Shown here: positions 1 to 6,490 of the stretch, in pieces
How positions within the stretch are numbered: the stretch's first letter is position 1
How the letters are laid out: every line of letters begins with the position of its first letter
Source of the DNA: Pleurocapsa sp. MO_226.B13
GTDB lineage: Bacteria; Cyanobacteriota; Cyanobacteriia; Cyanobacteriales; Xenococcaceae
DNA length: 10,356 bases
Direction of reading: 5' to 3'
Assembly: GCA_030064795.1 (NCBI GenBank)
Contig: JASJEI010000093.1
Span: 1 to 10,356, forward strand
Notes under the pieces: generated by a model
The model's input: the letters and a program-made list of their open reading frames with translations, nothing else
What the model was told of the DNA's origin: nothing
The model's database searches: none
Made by a program: the position numbers and the translations under genes

Positions 1-72
1 ATCGAGGGATTACCCATAGATTCCTGGGACATCAAGCTAGATTTTATTTGTACTGAAACAAAATTTTTGTAA
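1..72 (+). CDS. Possible 3' end of a gene cut by the window edge
   Basis: Frame 1 is open from the first base to a TAA at 70-72 and gives 23 residues, including EGLPIDSWDIKLDF. The base composition is clearly less AT-rich here than in the 280 bases that follow, which fits a coding end. No family can be named from so short a tail. Another frame is also open over much of the stretch, so this is only a plausible call. Confidence 0.3.
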   Translation: MEGLPIDSWDIKLDFICTETKFL

Positions 73-145
73 AGATAAGTTAATCCTAAAAGTCAGGTAA
101 TATTGATTGATAATTAATCATAAAAATTTACTATAAAGATATATT

Positions 146-194
146 AAGACTGTTGATAAATATATTGAGCATAATTAGTCAATATATTTGTCTT
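146..194. other. Long AT-rich inverted repeat (hairpin) in the leader region
   Basis: The arms AAATATATTGA (158-168) and TCAATATATTT (179-189) are perfect complements around a 10-base loop. After a 7-base bulge on the left side, AAGAC (146-150) can also pair with GTCTT (190-194). No T-run follows directly, so a classical terminator is not supported. It could be an RNA hairpin ending the upstream gene, or a protein-binding site. The rest of 73-351 is very AT-rich and shows no gene. Confidence 0.4.
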
Positions 195-351
195 ACAATT
201 TACTTCATTTAAGCTTTGTTAAGGAAAAGGAGAGAAGTATTTAAAAAAAATAGTGCTTTTGCTAGTCTGTTAAAACAGCGATGAATTCAGCTAATATTTA
301 AACCTTTAACTTTTTTAAAATTTCAGTAAATAGACTTTTTTCTAAAATATT

Positions 352-669
352 ATGCAACACTTTCATGATGAATGGATTCAAGAATGGTGCGATCGCAACG
401 GTTGGACAGATTTATTTTGCGAACGCTACAACCATTACTGGGCATTTCCTCCTAACTGTGTCATGCCAGAACCTATTCCCCAAAAAGTGATGAGACTGAT
501 CAAAAGTGAAAAAGGATTGAGCAATAGCGAACAAAGACTGCTGATTTTTACTACGATTTTTAGTGTCGTTGCTTTGGTATGTAGCTATTTTTTGATGTCG
601 CCCATGCCCTTGATGTTTGCCTTTGGATTGAATGCAATTAGTTTTGCCAGTATGGAATGCGAAATATAG
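352..669 (+). CDS. Small conserved cyanobacterial membrane-anchored protein, function unknown
   Basis: This is a 105-aa protein with two parts. Residues 1-60 are soluble and rich in aromatic residues (HDEWIQEWCDRNGW, then YNHYWAFPP and VMPEPIP). Residues about 63-82 and 85-100 are hydrophobic and look like two membrane segments, possibly a hairpin, leaving the N-terminal part on one face of the membrane. The tryptophan- and proline-rich N-terminus reads like a short conserved protein that I recall from cyanobacterial genomes as hypothetical, but I cannot give it a name or function. A HIP1 site (389-396) lies inside the gene. The ATG at 352 is the first start after a long AT-rich leader and no strong Shine-Dalgarno sequence is visible. 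It stands alone, 194 bases before the next gene, so it is probably transcribed on its own. Confidence 0.75.
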   Translation: MQHFHDEWIQEWCDRNGWTDLFCERYNHYWAFPPNCVMPEPIPQKVMRLIKSEKGLSNSEQRLLIFTTIFSVVALVCSYFLMSPMPLMFAFGLNAISFASMECEI

Positions 670-818
670 CTAGGTGGCATTTTCGTAAGACTGCTAGCAA
701 ATTAAAGTAATGAATAATTAACATAAGCTCGAAGTATTTGACTTTAGTTTAGTCTCAGAAGACGATAAACAATAGTGCAGTTTAAATCACTCAAAAATCT
801 GTTCATTTTTTGGGTCAT

Positions 819-847
819 TTGTTAATTGCACTCTGTGAAGTTATATT
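819..847 (+). promoter_or_regulatory. Candidate sigma70-type promoter for the CcmS-like gene
   Basis: TTGTTA (819-824, 4 of 6 matches to the -35 consensus) is followed after 17 bases by TATATT (842-847, 5 of 6 matches to the -10 consensus). Transcription would start near 854, leaving a leader of only about 10 bases before the ATG at 864. Such AT-rich matches arise easily by chance in this DNA. Confidence 0.35.
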
Positions 848-863
848 ATCTGATATTTAAACT

Positions 864-1292
864 ATGTTTAATTTGGGCAACAATCGACCAGAGATAGCAG
901 AACAAAAATGGCGATCGCAATTGGATCGTTTTGTAACCGAAAATGAATCACAACTAGCTGCTTTAGTTTGGGCTTTAAAACAAGAATGGGGAGAAAGCAA
1001 TGATGTTTTGGGAATCGATCTCAAACCGAATCCTCATTTTGTTGCCTGTTCTCCAGAAAGTCTAGCAGAGTTAAATAAAAATACAAAAGGACAGTTGCAA
1101 GAAATTTTGGGGATTGTAGATGGTCACGATCCCAATACAGAAGTAGTAATTATTGCTATTGGAGAAGGACAAATTAAATTAATCAATTTCCAACCAGAAC
1201 CTACTCCCGTTGATTGTTTTGCTACAGTTAATAGCGATATTGACGAATTGATTAACACCTTAGAAACTGCTATGAGCGAGTATCTTGTCTAA
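864..1292 (+). CDS. Conserved cyanobacterial protein resembling the beta-carboxysome assembly chaperone CcmS
   Basis: This is a 142-aa soluble protein with no signal peptide or membrane segment. The order of its parts matches my memory of the CcmS family: an N-terminal helical stretch (QKWRSQLDRFVTENESQLAA, about 14-33), an LGIDLKPNPHFVAC strand segment (about 49-62), a helix with GQLQEILGIVDGH, a hydrophobic strand (EVVIIAIGEGQIKLINFQPEP, about 93-113) and a C-terminal helix. CcmS is reported to help shell protein CcmK1 assemble into beta-carboxysomes, the CO2-fixing compartments of cyanobacteria. The assignment rests on remembered sequence similarity only, and no other carboxysome gene is in the window. 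The gene is monocistronic by spacing (194 bases before, 116 after). A HIP1 site lies at 911-918. If it is not CcmS, it is a conserved cyanobacterial protein of unknown function. Confidence 0.6.
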   Translation: MFNLGNNRPEIAEQKWRSQLDRFVTENESQLAALVWALKQEWGESNDVLGIDLKPNPHFVACSPESLAELNKNTKGQLQEILGIVDGHDPNTEVVIIAIGEGQIKLINFQPEPTPVDCFATVNSDIDELINTLETAMSEYLV

Positions 1293-1370
1293 CCTGTAAA
1301 TATAATTACTTGCCAAAAAAAATCCACATAGTCCAGCAGTGTGATATTTGTAGATAGATTAATGGGCATA

Positions 1371-1384
1371 TTCTATATATAGAA
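1371..1384. promoter_or_regulatory. 14-base perfect palindrome upstream of the membrane protein gene
   Basis: TTCTATATATAGAA is its own reverse complement and ends 24 bases before the ATG at 1409. It could be an operator or just part of an AT-rich promoter region. No convincing -35/-10 pair could be fixed around it. Confidence 0.25.
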
Positions 1385-1408
1385 GAAATTTTATATAGTT
1401 GTTTTTAT

Positions 1409-2254
1409 ATGCCTAATTATCATCAAACCGAATTAATAATTGCTCAAGATGCTTCTCCTCCAAAGCCAACAGCACTAAAAGCAAAGTTAACTCAAGAAAT
1501 ACTGCAAAGTCCTCTATGGATAGGGAGTAGCTTAACTTTGTTCATAGCTTTAGTTACTCTCATTGTTTATGGCAGATGGAAATACAAAAAGCTTAACAAA
1601 GCTATCCAATACGAACGGATCAAAGTAGCAGGTTTAGAAAAAAGATTGAATGTAGCTTTGTCAACGATTCGTCAATGGGAAGAAAATCCCGATCTAATTA
1701 ATTCTAGAGATTGTAATCTTGACTATATTAGAATGCGGATGCAAGAGCCAGTATTCCGTAATATTTTAGTCAATCAAGCCAAAGTTAAAGTCAAACAGTT
1801 TGTCAGTACGGCGATGCGTATCAGCCTATCTCAAAATGCGGGAGGCGGTATAGCTAGCAAAAGTGGCTTTAACATTGATGAAACTTTTGATGTCACCTAC
1901 GATACAGACAGTCAAGGTAAAAAGATTCGTCGGGTACTGTTTCGGATTCAAGTTAAATTAACCAAACTGCCTACTCAGGCTACCTCCAAAACGATCGGTC
2001 AAATTGTAGATTGTGTTGAAATGTTTTTAAGCCCTACAGAAAGACGTAGTGAATGGAAATCAAGTTCTCAAGAATTCGATCGACGCAAAAATTGGCTACC
2101 GACAATCCAAGGACATATTGTCACTATGAGTTGGAATCAGAAAGCTAAGCCGACTCCCCTACTACTCTTGGAACAACACAGTAGTGATGTCAATGTGAGT
2201 TTTCGTACCAAAGTTGCCCGTAGATACCGAACTTTTACTAGTAGAAATAGCTAA
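1409..2254 (+). CDS. Conserved cyanobacterial single-pass membrane protein with coiled coil, function unknown
   Basis: This is a 281-aa protein. A polar N-terminus (1-35) precedes one clear membrane helix (about 37-55, WIGSSLTLFIALVTLIVYG). The helix is followed by a basic, charged helical stretch (57-92, KYKKLNKAIQYERIKVAGLE and onward) likely to form a coiled coil. Residues 93-281 form the main domain, with ENPDLINSRDCNLDYIRMRM at 92-111, a glycine-rich loop (AGGGIASKSG), a beta-rich part (DETFDVTYD, RRVLFRIQVKLTKLP) and a basic C-terminus (FRTKVARRYRTF). The positive-inside rule puts the large domain in the cytoplasm. I recall similar proteins across cyanobacteria annotated only as hypothetical, so I assign no function. 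The ATG at 1409 has a weak ribosome-binding site. An inverted repeat follows the stop codon directly. Confidence 0.75.
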   Translation: MPNYHQTELIIAQDASPPKPTALKAKLTQEILQSPLWIGSSLTLFIALVTLIVYGRWKYKKLNKAIQYERIKVAGLEKRLNVALSTIRQWEENPDLINSRDCNLDYIRMRMQEPVFRNILVNQAKVKVKQFVSTAMRISLSQNAGGGIASKSGFNIDETFDVTYDTDSQGKKIRRVLFRIQVKLTKLPTQATSKTIGQIVDCVEMFLSPTERRSEWKSSSQEFDRRKNWLPTIQGHIVTMSWNQKAKPTPLLLLEQHSSDVNVSFRTKVARRYRTFTSRNS

Positions 2255-2255
2255 C

Positions 2256-2304
2256 AGAAATTGATTAATATTTAAGTAAATCACAAGTAAATCAATTTCT
2301 TTTT
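2256..2304 (+). terminator. Candidate terminator after the 281-aa membrane protein gene
   Basis: AGAAATTGATT (2256-2266) and AATCAATTTCT (2290-2300) are perfect 11-base complements with a 23-base loop. A short T-run ending at 2304 follows. The stem is AT-rich and the T-run short, so termination may be partial and the downstream gene could receive read-through. Confidence 0.45.
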
Positions 2305-2315
2305 AGGTAACTAAA

Positions 2316-2675
2316 ATGTTGCAATTTTTGCTGACATGGTTAGCAACAGCGGTTTCTTTGATCGTTACTGCTTATATTGTTCCTGGTATTGCTGTAGTTA
2401 GCTTTACTTCTGCTATGGTGGGTGCTGCGGTACTGGGTTTTGTTAATGCAATTGTCAAACCAATACTAGTCATATTTACCCTACCGCTGACAATTTTGAC
2501 TTTGGGTTTGTTTCTTTTGGTAGTAAATGCGATCGCCCTAGGTCTAGTTGGCTATCTTACTCCAGGCTTATCTGTGGCTGGATTTTTTCCTGCTTTGTTC
2601 GGTTCAATCGTTTTAACTGTCGTGTCTGGATTTATCAACCAGCTGTTCCTATCTATCGAATCGCCCAATAACTAG
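2316..2675 (+). CDS. Phage holin family 4_2 protein (four-helix integral membrane protein)
   Basis: This is a 119-aa, almost entirely hydrophobic protein with four predicted membrane helices: about 3-22, 26-50, 55-77 and 85-112. The segment FVNAIVKPILVIFTLPLTIL with the following LGLFLLVVNAIAL is the signature of the Pfam Phage_holin_4_2 family (PF04020). Despite the family name, these genes are common and chromosomal in cyanobacteria and other bacteria. No endolysin or phage gene is near, so I infer a housekeeping membrane role rather than lysis. AGG at 2305-2307 gives a modest ribosome-binding site 8 bases before the ATG. A HIP1 site is at 2529-2536. The gene converges on ycf35. Confidence 0.85.
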   Translation: MLQFLLTWLATAVSLIVTAYIVPGIAVVSFTSAMVGAAVLGFVNAIVKPILVIFTLPLTILTLGLFLLVVNAIALGLVGYLTPGLSVAGFFPALFGSIVLTVVSGFINQLFLSIESPNN

Positions 2676-2700
2676 GGTGGTTAATAACCAGCAAACAAAC

Positions 2701-2733
2701 AAAAAAGGGCTGACACATAGCATTTGTCAACCC
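2701..2733 (-). terminator. Intrinsic terminator of ycf35
   Basis: On the minus strand GGGTTGACA (2733-2725), a 9-base loop and TGTCAGCCC (2715-2707) form a 9-bp stem with one G-T pair, followed directly by six T residues (2706-2701) and more T-rich sequence. It lies 45 bases after the ycf35 stop codon. This is the most convincing terminator in the window and it acts in the ycf35 direction. Confidence 0.8.
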
Positions 2734-2777
2734 CGATGCTTGGGAACGCGCTTTAACTTAAAATCAAATTCTTGTTT

Positions 2778-3128
2778 TTACTGAAGAACTAATTTAACGT
2801 TTGCATTCTGTAAACCGCGCTGTTTAACTTCGGATAAAGTTTTGTTAACAGCGTATTTTTGGTTGATGGAATTGATTAATTCAGTTTGGTTGTGCTTCTT
2901 AGCAACACCCCAAAGATCGGCAATTAAGTCGAAAGTACCATCGCTATTTTCAGACCAGCCTAAGTCATATTCGCCTTCTAAAGTTGCAACGATATCAGCA
3001 CGAAGTCTTTGACCGTTGTAACCACGAACATCAGCATTAGTCTGAACATTGATACCAAGATCGCGAAGAGAATTTACTAGAATTTCAGCGTCGCTAATTT
3101 TGGTGCGTAAAGTACTAAAGTGAGACAT
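2778..3128 (-). CDS. ycf35: Ycf35-like protein (DUF1257)
   Basis: This is a 116-aa soluble protein of the DUF1257 family, known as Ycf35 in cyanobacteria and red-algal plastids; its function is unknown. Recognisable parts are the start MSHFSTLRTKISDAEILVNS, the segment NADVRGYNGQRLRADIVA, LEGEYDLGW followed by DGTFDLIADLWGVAKKH, and the C-terminus SEVKQRGLQNANVKLVLQ. The length is normal and complete. The start is well supported, because GGAGGAAA lies just upstream of the ATG (3133-3140). The gene lies 147 bases downstream of ycf46 on the same strand and ends at a strong terminator. That gap and the good ribosome-binding site suggest it may have its own transcript, although co-transcription with ycf46 is possible. 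Confidence 0.9.
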   Translation of the reverse strand: MSHFSTLRTKISDAEILVNSLRDLGINVQTNADVRGYNGQRLRADIVATLEGEYDLGWSENSDGTFDLIADLWGVAKKHNQTELINSINQKYAVNKTLSEVKQRGLQNANVKLVLQ

Positions 3129-3132
3129 AAGA

Positions 3133-3140
3133 TTTCCTCC
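3133..3140 (-). promoter_or_regulatory. Strong ribosome-binding site of ycf35
   Basis: On the minus strand GGAGGAAA is followed by TCTT and the ATG at 3128. It is the best Shine-Dalgarno match in the window, fixes the ycf35 start, and suggests high translation. Confidence 0.8.
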
Positions 3141-3217
3141 AGTAGAAGAGAAGTAAACAACAACTTTAAAATTAATAACCCTCTAAACAGTCATAGAGCG
3201 GATTATTTTAGATAACT

Positions 3218-3233
3218 GCTAGCAATTGCTAGC
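3218..3233. promoter_or_regulatory. 16-base perfect palindrome between ycf46 and ycf35
   Basis: GCTAGCAATTGCTAGC is a perfect palindrome about 90 bases upstream of the ycf35 start and 43 bases after the ycf46 stop. As RNA it can form a 6-bp stem with an AATT loop, but no T-run follows on either strand. An operator for ycf35 or a weak transcript-end hairpin for ycf46 are both possible. Confidence 0.4.
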
Positions 3234-3275
3234 TCTTACTCCTGCAAACGTTAATAATTCACAGAAGGAAGCCTG

Positions 3276-4787
3276 TTAAAACTCCAATCGCTGATATTCA
3301 GCAATGGAGGCTGATGCAGGTCTAGCTCTTTGCCCGGCCCAATCTCTCAGGGCTGTAACCTGCTCAGTCATTGTCCGAGACAGAGGTAGGGTAGCTTTAA
3401 TCGCAGCAATAATGTCTAGCTGCGTAAACTCCCTGTCTTGAGCGAAAGCATCATACATTGCAGCGATGATCGCTTGCTCGATCTCTGCACCAGAAAAACC
3501 GTCCGATATCTTGGTAAGTTGTTCTAAATCGAAGCGATTGATTTCAGAACGTCGTTTGCCAAGATGAATATTAAAGATATCTCGTCTCTCTGCGGGATTA
3601 GGTAAGTCCACAAAGAATATTTCATCAAATCTTCCTTTACGTAAGAATTCCCCAGGTAATCTCTCAACTCGGTTTGCAGTCGCCATAACAAATACGGGGG
3701 ATTTCTTCTCTTGCATCCAGGTTAAAAAAGAACCAAATATACGACCAGAAGTACCACCATCAGAATCACCCGAACCACCGCCACCAGCGAAAGCTTTATC
3801 TAGTTCGTCTATAAAGAGGATTACAGGAGAAATAGATTCTGCTGTCTTTAGCGCGCTACGCAAGTTAGCTTCTGAGCGACCAACTGTTGAGCCATCATAG
3901 ACTCTACCCATGTCGAGACGCAATAATGGTAAACCCCAAAGACGGGAGGTTGTTTTGGCAATCAAAGATTTACCGCAACCAGGAACGCCTAAAATTAACA
4001 TTCCTTTAGGTTGTGGAAGTCCATACTCTCTGGCTCTTTCTGTAAAAGCATTGGAACGTTGCTTTAGCCAGCGTTTTAGTTCTTCTAGACCACCTACAGA
4101 ATCGATAGTTTCGTCTTCTTCGATGTACTCTAGTATACCGTTGCGTCGAATTAACTGCTTTTTCTCCGAAAGAACTATCTCTACTTCGTTTTCAGTTAGT
4201 TGACCTGCTTTTACCTGGGCTTTACGGTAAACTTTCTCCGCCTCGTCTTTAGTTAAACCTAATGCAGCCTTAAGTAATTTTTCCCTGGTTTCAGTATTCA
4301 AACGCTTGGTCTTACTCTCAGCCAGTCTAGCAGAAAGCACTTGATTCAACTCAGCTAGGTTAGGTAAAGGATAATCCAATACCACAACTTCTTTTTCTAG
4401 TTCGATGGGTAAAATCTGGACGGGAGACATTAAGATAATCGCTTTTTCAGAACCCTTAAAAGATGCGATCGCGTCTCTCAACCATCTAGTTATTACCGGT
4501 CCTTCAATGAAGGGATGTAGATCTTTGAAGATGTAGATTCCTCCATCTTTCTGTCTAGTAGTCCACTCGATCGCAGCCTCTGGTGAGACAGTATTATGCT
4601 GGGTTGACTGGCGAGATTGACCATACTCGACCATTCCCCTCGTTACCGTCCACACAAATACACGCTTGTATCCAGCATTGTCTTTGGCAATTCTATCAAT
4701 TGCTTGCTCTGCCCGCTCCTCTTCTGGAGTAATCAAATAGATTAACGGATACTGAGCCTGTACAAGAATATTTAGTTCTTCTTTCAT
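3276..4787 (-). CDS. ycf46: Ycf46-like AAA+ ATPase
   Basis: This is a 503-aa, full-length AAA+ ATPase of the Ycf46 type. Residues 1-220 form the N-terminal region typical of the family (IYLITPEEERAEQAIDRI, IYIFKDLHPFI). The AAA core follows: Walker A GVPGCGKS (267-274), Walker B LFIDELDK (324-331), a glycine-rich insert AGGGGSGDSDGG (334-345), sensor 1 ATAN (369-372), arginine-finger region FLRKGRFDE (381-389) and sensor 2 GFSGAEI (430-436). All catalytic elements are present, so it should hydrolyse ATP. The family occurs in cyanobacteria and algal plastids; the Synechocystis homologue (slr0374, from memory) lies in a stress-responsive operon and has been linked to inorganic-carbon regulation. 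The RHH gene ends 64 bases upstream on the same strand, so the two probably form an operon. A weak AGGG lies upstream of the ATG. Confidence 0.9.
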   Translation of the reverse strand: MKEELNILVQAQYPLIYLITPEEERAEQAIDRIAKDNAGYKRVFVWTVTRGMVEYGQSRQSTQHNTVSPEAAIEWTTRQKDGGIYIFKDLHPFIEGPVITRWLRDAIASFKGSEKAIILMSPVQILPIELEKEVVVLDYPLPNLAELNQVLSARLAESKTKRLNTETREKLLKAALGLTKDEAEKVYRKAQVKAGQLTENEVEIVLSEKKQLIRRNGILEYIEEDETIDSVGGLEELKRWLKQRSNAFTERAREYGLPQPKGMLILGVPGCGKSLIAKTTSRLWGLPLLRLDMGRVYDGSTVGRSEANLRSALKTAESISPVILFIDELDKAFAGGGGSGDSDGGTSGRIFGSFLTWMQEKKSPVFVMATANRVERLPGEFLRKGRFDEIFFVDLPNPAERRDIFNIHLGKRRSEINRFDLEQLTKISDGFSGAEIEQAIIAAMYDAFAQDREFTQLDIIAAIKATLPLSRTMTEQVTALRDWAGQRARPASASIAEYQRLEF

Positions 4788-4851
4788 AGTATCGACCCTG
4801 CTGAATTTTGACTCTATTACGGTTTTTTGACTCGGCTGTTGATGAATGGGC

Positions 4852-5202
4852 TTATAAACAGGATACTAATTCCCCTTCACTAGATTCTCCAGAATCCTTG
4901 GTATTGTCTGATACCTTGAGAGAGATTTCTTCTGCTACTACGCTTCCTTGTTTGCTCAGAGATACTAGATCTCCATCTCGCATTACAACCGCTGCGCTAC
5001 ACTCAGGACAAAAATGCACTTGATGTGTTTTTCCCTGAACAGAAGCTTCTATCTCATCTACTTTCTCTGGATACTGCATATAAAAGGCGATCGCTTTTTC
5101 TACAAGAGCAGACATTGATTCCACGTCTACAGCAGCTTTTATTTTTAATCTTCTATGCAGTTCTGGAGGTATGTATAAAGTTACTTTCTGCTTACTTTGC
5201 AT
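4852..5202 (-). CDS. Ribbon-helix-helix DNA-binding protein with CxxC knuckle, upstream partner of ycf46
   Basis: This is a 116-aa protein. Residues 4-45 have the pattern of a CopG/Arc-type RHH fold: a strand KQKVTLYIP, a first helix PELHRRLKIKAA, then a second helix SMSALVEKAIAFYMQYP. RHH proteins dimerise and bind short palindromic DNA. A second part (about 57-90) carries HQVHFCPECSAAVVMRDGD with His60, His63, Cys65 and Cys68, which resembles half of a zinc-binding site. The tail (95-116) is acidic and serine-rich. The order RHH then ycf46 matches my memory of Synechocystis slr0373-slr0374. The ATG at 5202 has only a weak Shine-Dalgarno sequence. A near-consensus promoter with a palindrome at the start site lies directly upstream, so I infer that the gene drives and may autoregulate a two-gene operon. 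It has no adjacent toxin gene, so an antitoxin role is unlikely. Confidence 0.75.
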   Translation of the reverse strand: MQSKQKVTLYIPPELHRRLKIKAAVDVESMSALVEKAIAFYMQYPEKVDEIEASVQGKTHQVHFCPECSAAVVMRDGDLVSLSKQGSVVAEEISLKVSDNTKDSGESSEGELVSCL

Positions 5203-5220
5203 ATCACTAAGTTTAATAGT

Positions 5221-5230
5221 TACCCGGGTA
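5221..5230. promoter_or_regulatory. Candidate operator at the RHH-ycf46 promoter
   Basis: TACCCGGGTA is a perfect 10-base palindrome in GC-poor surroundings, lying where transcription from the promoter at 5238-5266 should begin. A repressor bound here would block RNA polymerase. The gene directly downstream encodes a palindrome-binding type of protein, which makes autoregulation plausible but unproven. Confidence 0.45.
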
Positions 5231-5237
5231 TGTATGT

Positions 5238-5266
5238 AATCTACCGATTCAAATCTTATCTGTCAA
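5238..5266 (-). promoter_or_regulatory. Sigma70-type promoter of the RHH-ycf46 operon
   Basis: On the minus strand a perfect -35 box TTGACA (5266-5261) is followed by exactly 17 bases and then TAGATT (5243-5238, 4 of 6 matches to the -10 consensus). The start would be near 5231, about 30 bases before the ATG at 5202. The -35 box lies within a small inverted repeat CTGTC-TT-GACAG. Confidence 0.65.
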
Positions 5267-5288
5267 GACAGTAAGACGTTATGACGTT

Positions 5289-5315
5289 GTTTTTGTAATA
5301 TTACTTTACAAAAGC
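5289..5315 (-). terminator. AT-rich hairpin after the carboxypeptidase gene
   Basis: TTTTGTAA (5291-5298) and TTACAAAA (5306-5313) pair around a 7-base loop, and the stem extends by two more pairs. It lies 16 bases beyond the stop codon of the minus-strand carboxypeptidase gene, the right place for a transcript end, but no T-run follows in that direction. Rho-independent termination is therefore doubtful. Confidence 0.35.
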
Positions 5316-5330
5316 CGAAAATTTCAATTG

Positions 5331-6221
5331 CTATTGACAACTTTTTAAAGTACTCAGTTGTAGCACGATCTCATCAACTGCTTGAACTACGGGAAAACTG
5401 TACTGGTTGGATGGTTGATTGGTAATAATGCTAAAGACAAGAGTGCCGTATTCTGGATGGTTGATATAACCCGATAGAGCTTTGACCCCCCTGAGAGTAC
5501 CAGTCTTGGCTCTTACAGAACCTTCTGCCGTAGTATGTCGTAAACGATTTTTAAGAGTGCCACTAATACCCGCCACGGGAAGAGAAGCCAAAAAGACATC
5601 ATTACCTTTTGCATTGTACATGGCTCGAAGTGTAGAGACTAAAGTTCTTGGGGTTGCCAAATTATTGCGAGATAAACCAGATCCATCTCGCAAACGATAG
5701 CCATTGGCATCAATTCCTAAATTTGTCAGAGCTTGTTGTACTGATTGAGAACCACCCAGGTATCTCAATAGAACATTGGCATAAGCGTTATCGCTTCTAA
5801 GATTAGTCACTTTAATCCAATCACTAATTGAGGTGGAGCGAATTTGCCCTTTGAGGTCGAGCTTTTGTAAAGCTGCTGCGGTGACTAAAAGCTTGATATT
5901 AGAAGCAGGAACCATATATGAGTCAGGATTTAGACTATATATATTGGTACCGCCTAAAGACTGTACCAATATTGCCCACTTACCATGACTTAAATTGGGA
6001 CGTTGGAGAATCCGATCGATCGCTGGTCCTATCTGATGAGAACAGATTCCAGAAGAATTATCGTTAGCCGGAAGTGGAACGGGAATTTCGAGAGAATCTA
6101 TGGTGTTATTGATACTACTGGAGCGATCGGCAAAAGCAGCTAGAGGAAAAAAAATACTATTAATACTCAAAAAAGCGATCGTTACAAAGGCACTTTCCCG
6201 CAGACGGCGTAAAAATTTCAT
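5331..6221 (-). CDS. Compact D-alanyl-D-alanine carboxypeptidase, PBP4 (DacB, peptidase S13) type
   Basis: This is an exported serine enzyme that should cleave peptidoglycan peptides in the periplasm. From the ATG at 6221 it has 296 aa. The N-terminus has a basic start (KFLRRLRE), a hydrophobic core and a likely signal peptidase site after AAFA (about residue 31). All three penicillin-binding motifs are present: SNIK (107-110), SDN (143-145) and KTG (239-241), with DGSGLSR at about 179-185. The segments around them (VTNLRSDNAYANVLLRYLGG, SVRAKTGTLRGVKALSGY) match the S13 family. That family is usually 450-500 aa with a large insert between the first and second motifs; here only 32 residues separate them, so the insert domains are absent although the frame is intact. 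A TTG start at 6233 would add four residues, but the ATG gives a standard signal peptide. No strong ribosome-binding site is visible. Confidence 0.85.
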   Translation of the reverse strand: MKFLRRLRESAFVTIAFLSINSIFFPLAAFADRSSSINNTIDSLEIPVPLPANDNSSGICSHQIGPAIDRILQRPNLSHGKWAILVQSLGGTNIYSLNPDSYMVPASNIKLLVTAAALQKLDLKGQIRSTSISDWIKVTNLRSDNAYANVLLRYLGGSQSVQQALTNLGIDANGYRLRDGSGLSRNNLATPRTLVSTLRAMYNAKGNDVFLASLPVAGISGTLKNRLRHTTAEGSVRAKTGTLRGVKALSGYINHPEYGTLVFSIITNQPSNQYSFPVVQAVDEIVLQLSTLKSCQ

Positions 6222-6403
6222 AAAGTCAGACAAAAAATATAGTTAAACCGAAAAACTTTAGTTTGAGCCATCACCAGCTCTCAGGAAGTGCAGGGTGCTG
6301 TTCGATTGGACTAGTTCCTGGCAAAATAGGTAACAAATCCAAAATTTACTTTAATATTTACTTAGTTTTATTAAATTTAAATTTGGACTTGACTATTGAG
6401 GCA

Positions 6404-6423
6404 AACGATAGCTTACTATCGTT
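6404..6423. other. Hairpin with 8-bp perfect stem
   Basis: AACGATAG (6404-6411) and CTATCGTT (6416-6423) are perfect complements around the tetraloop CTTA. It lies upstream of the divergently placed carboxypeptidase gene and has no T-run on either side. Role unknown. Confidence 0.35.
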
Positions 6424-6490
6424 GATTTATCTAAGTTATCAATTCTAATAATCTTAATCTTTCAAACAGGTTTCCTCTCTAAAAGAAGAC

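Noticed and set aside
2316..2675. A prophage, suggested by the holin family name
   Set aside because: No other phage gene, integrase or attachment site is present, and this family is common in bacterial chromosomes.
3910..4203. Open frame of 97 aa on the + strand
   Set aside because: It is antisense to the conserved AAA core of ycf46 and has no domain of its own.
4852..5202. The RHH protein as an antitoxin
   Set aside because: No toxin gene is adjacent; the neighbour is a 503-aa AAA+ ATPase with conserved pairing as I recall it.
4808..5210. Two + strand open frames of 71 and 61 aa
   Set aside because: They are mostly opposite the RHH gene and have no recognisable motif or good start signal.
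5482..5700. 72-aa + strand open frame
   Set aside because: It lies opposite the catalytic part of the carboxypeptidase gene and is a reading-frame shadow.
6263..6448. 61-aa + strand open frame in the gap
   Set aside because: The composition turns into AT-rich noise, there is no ribosome-binding site and it runs through a hairpin.
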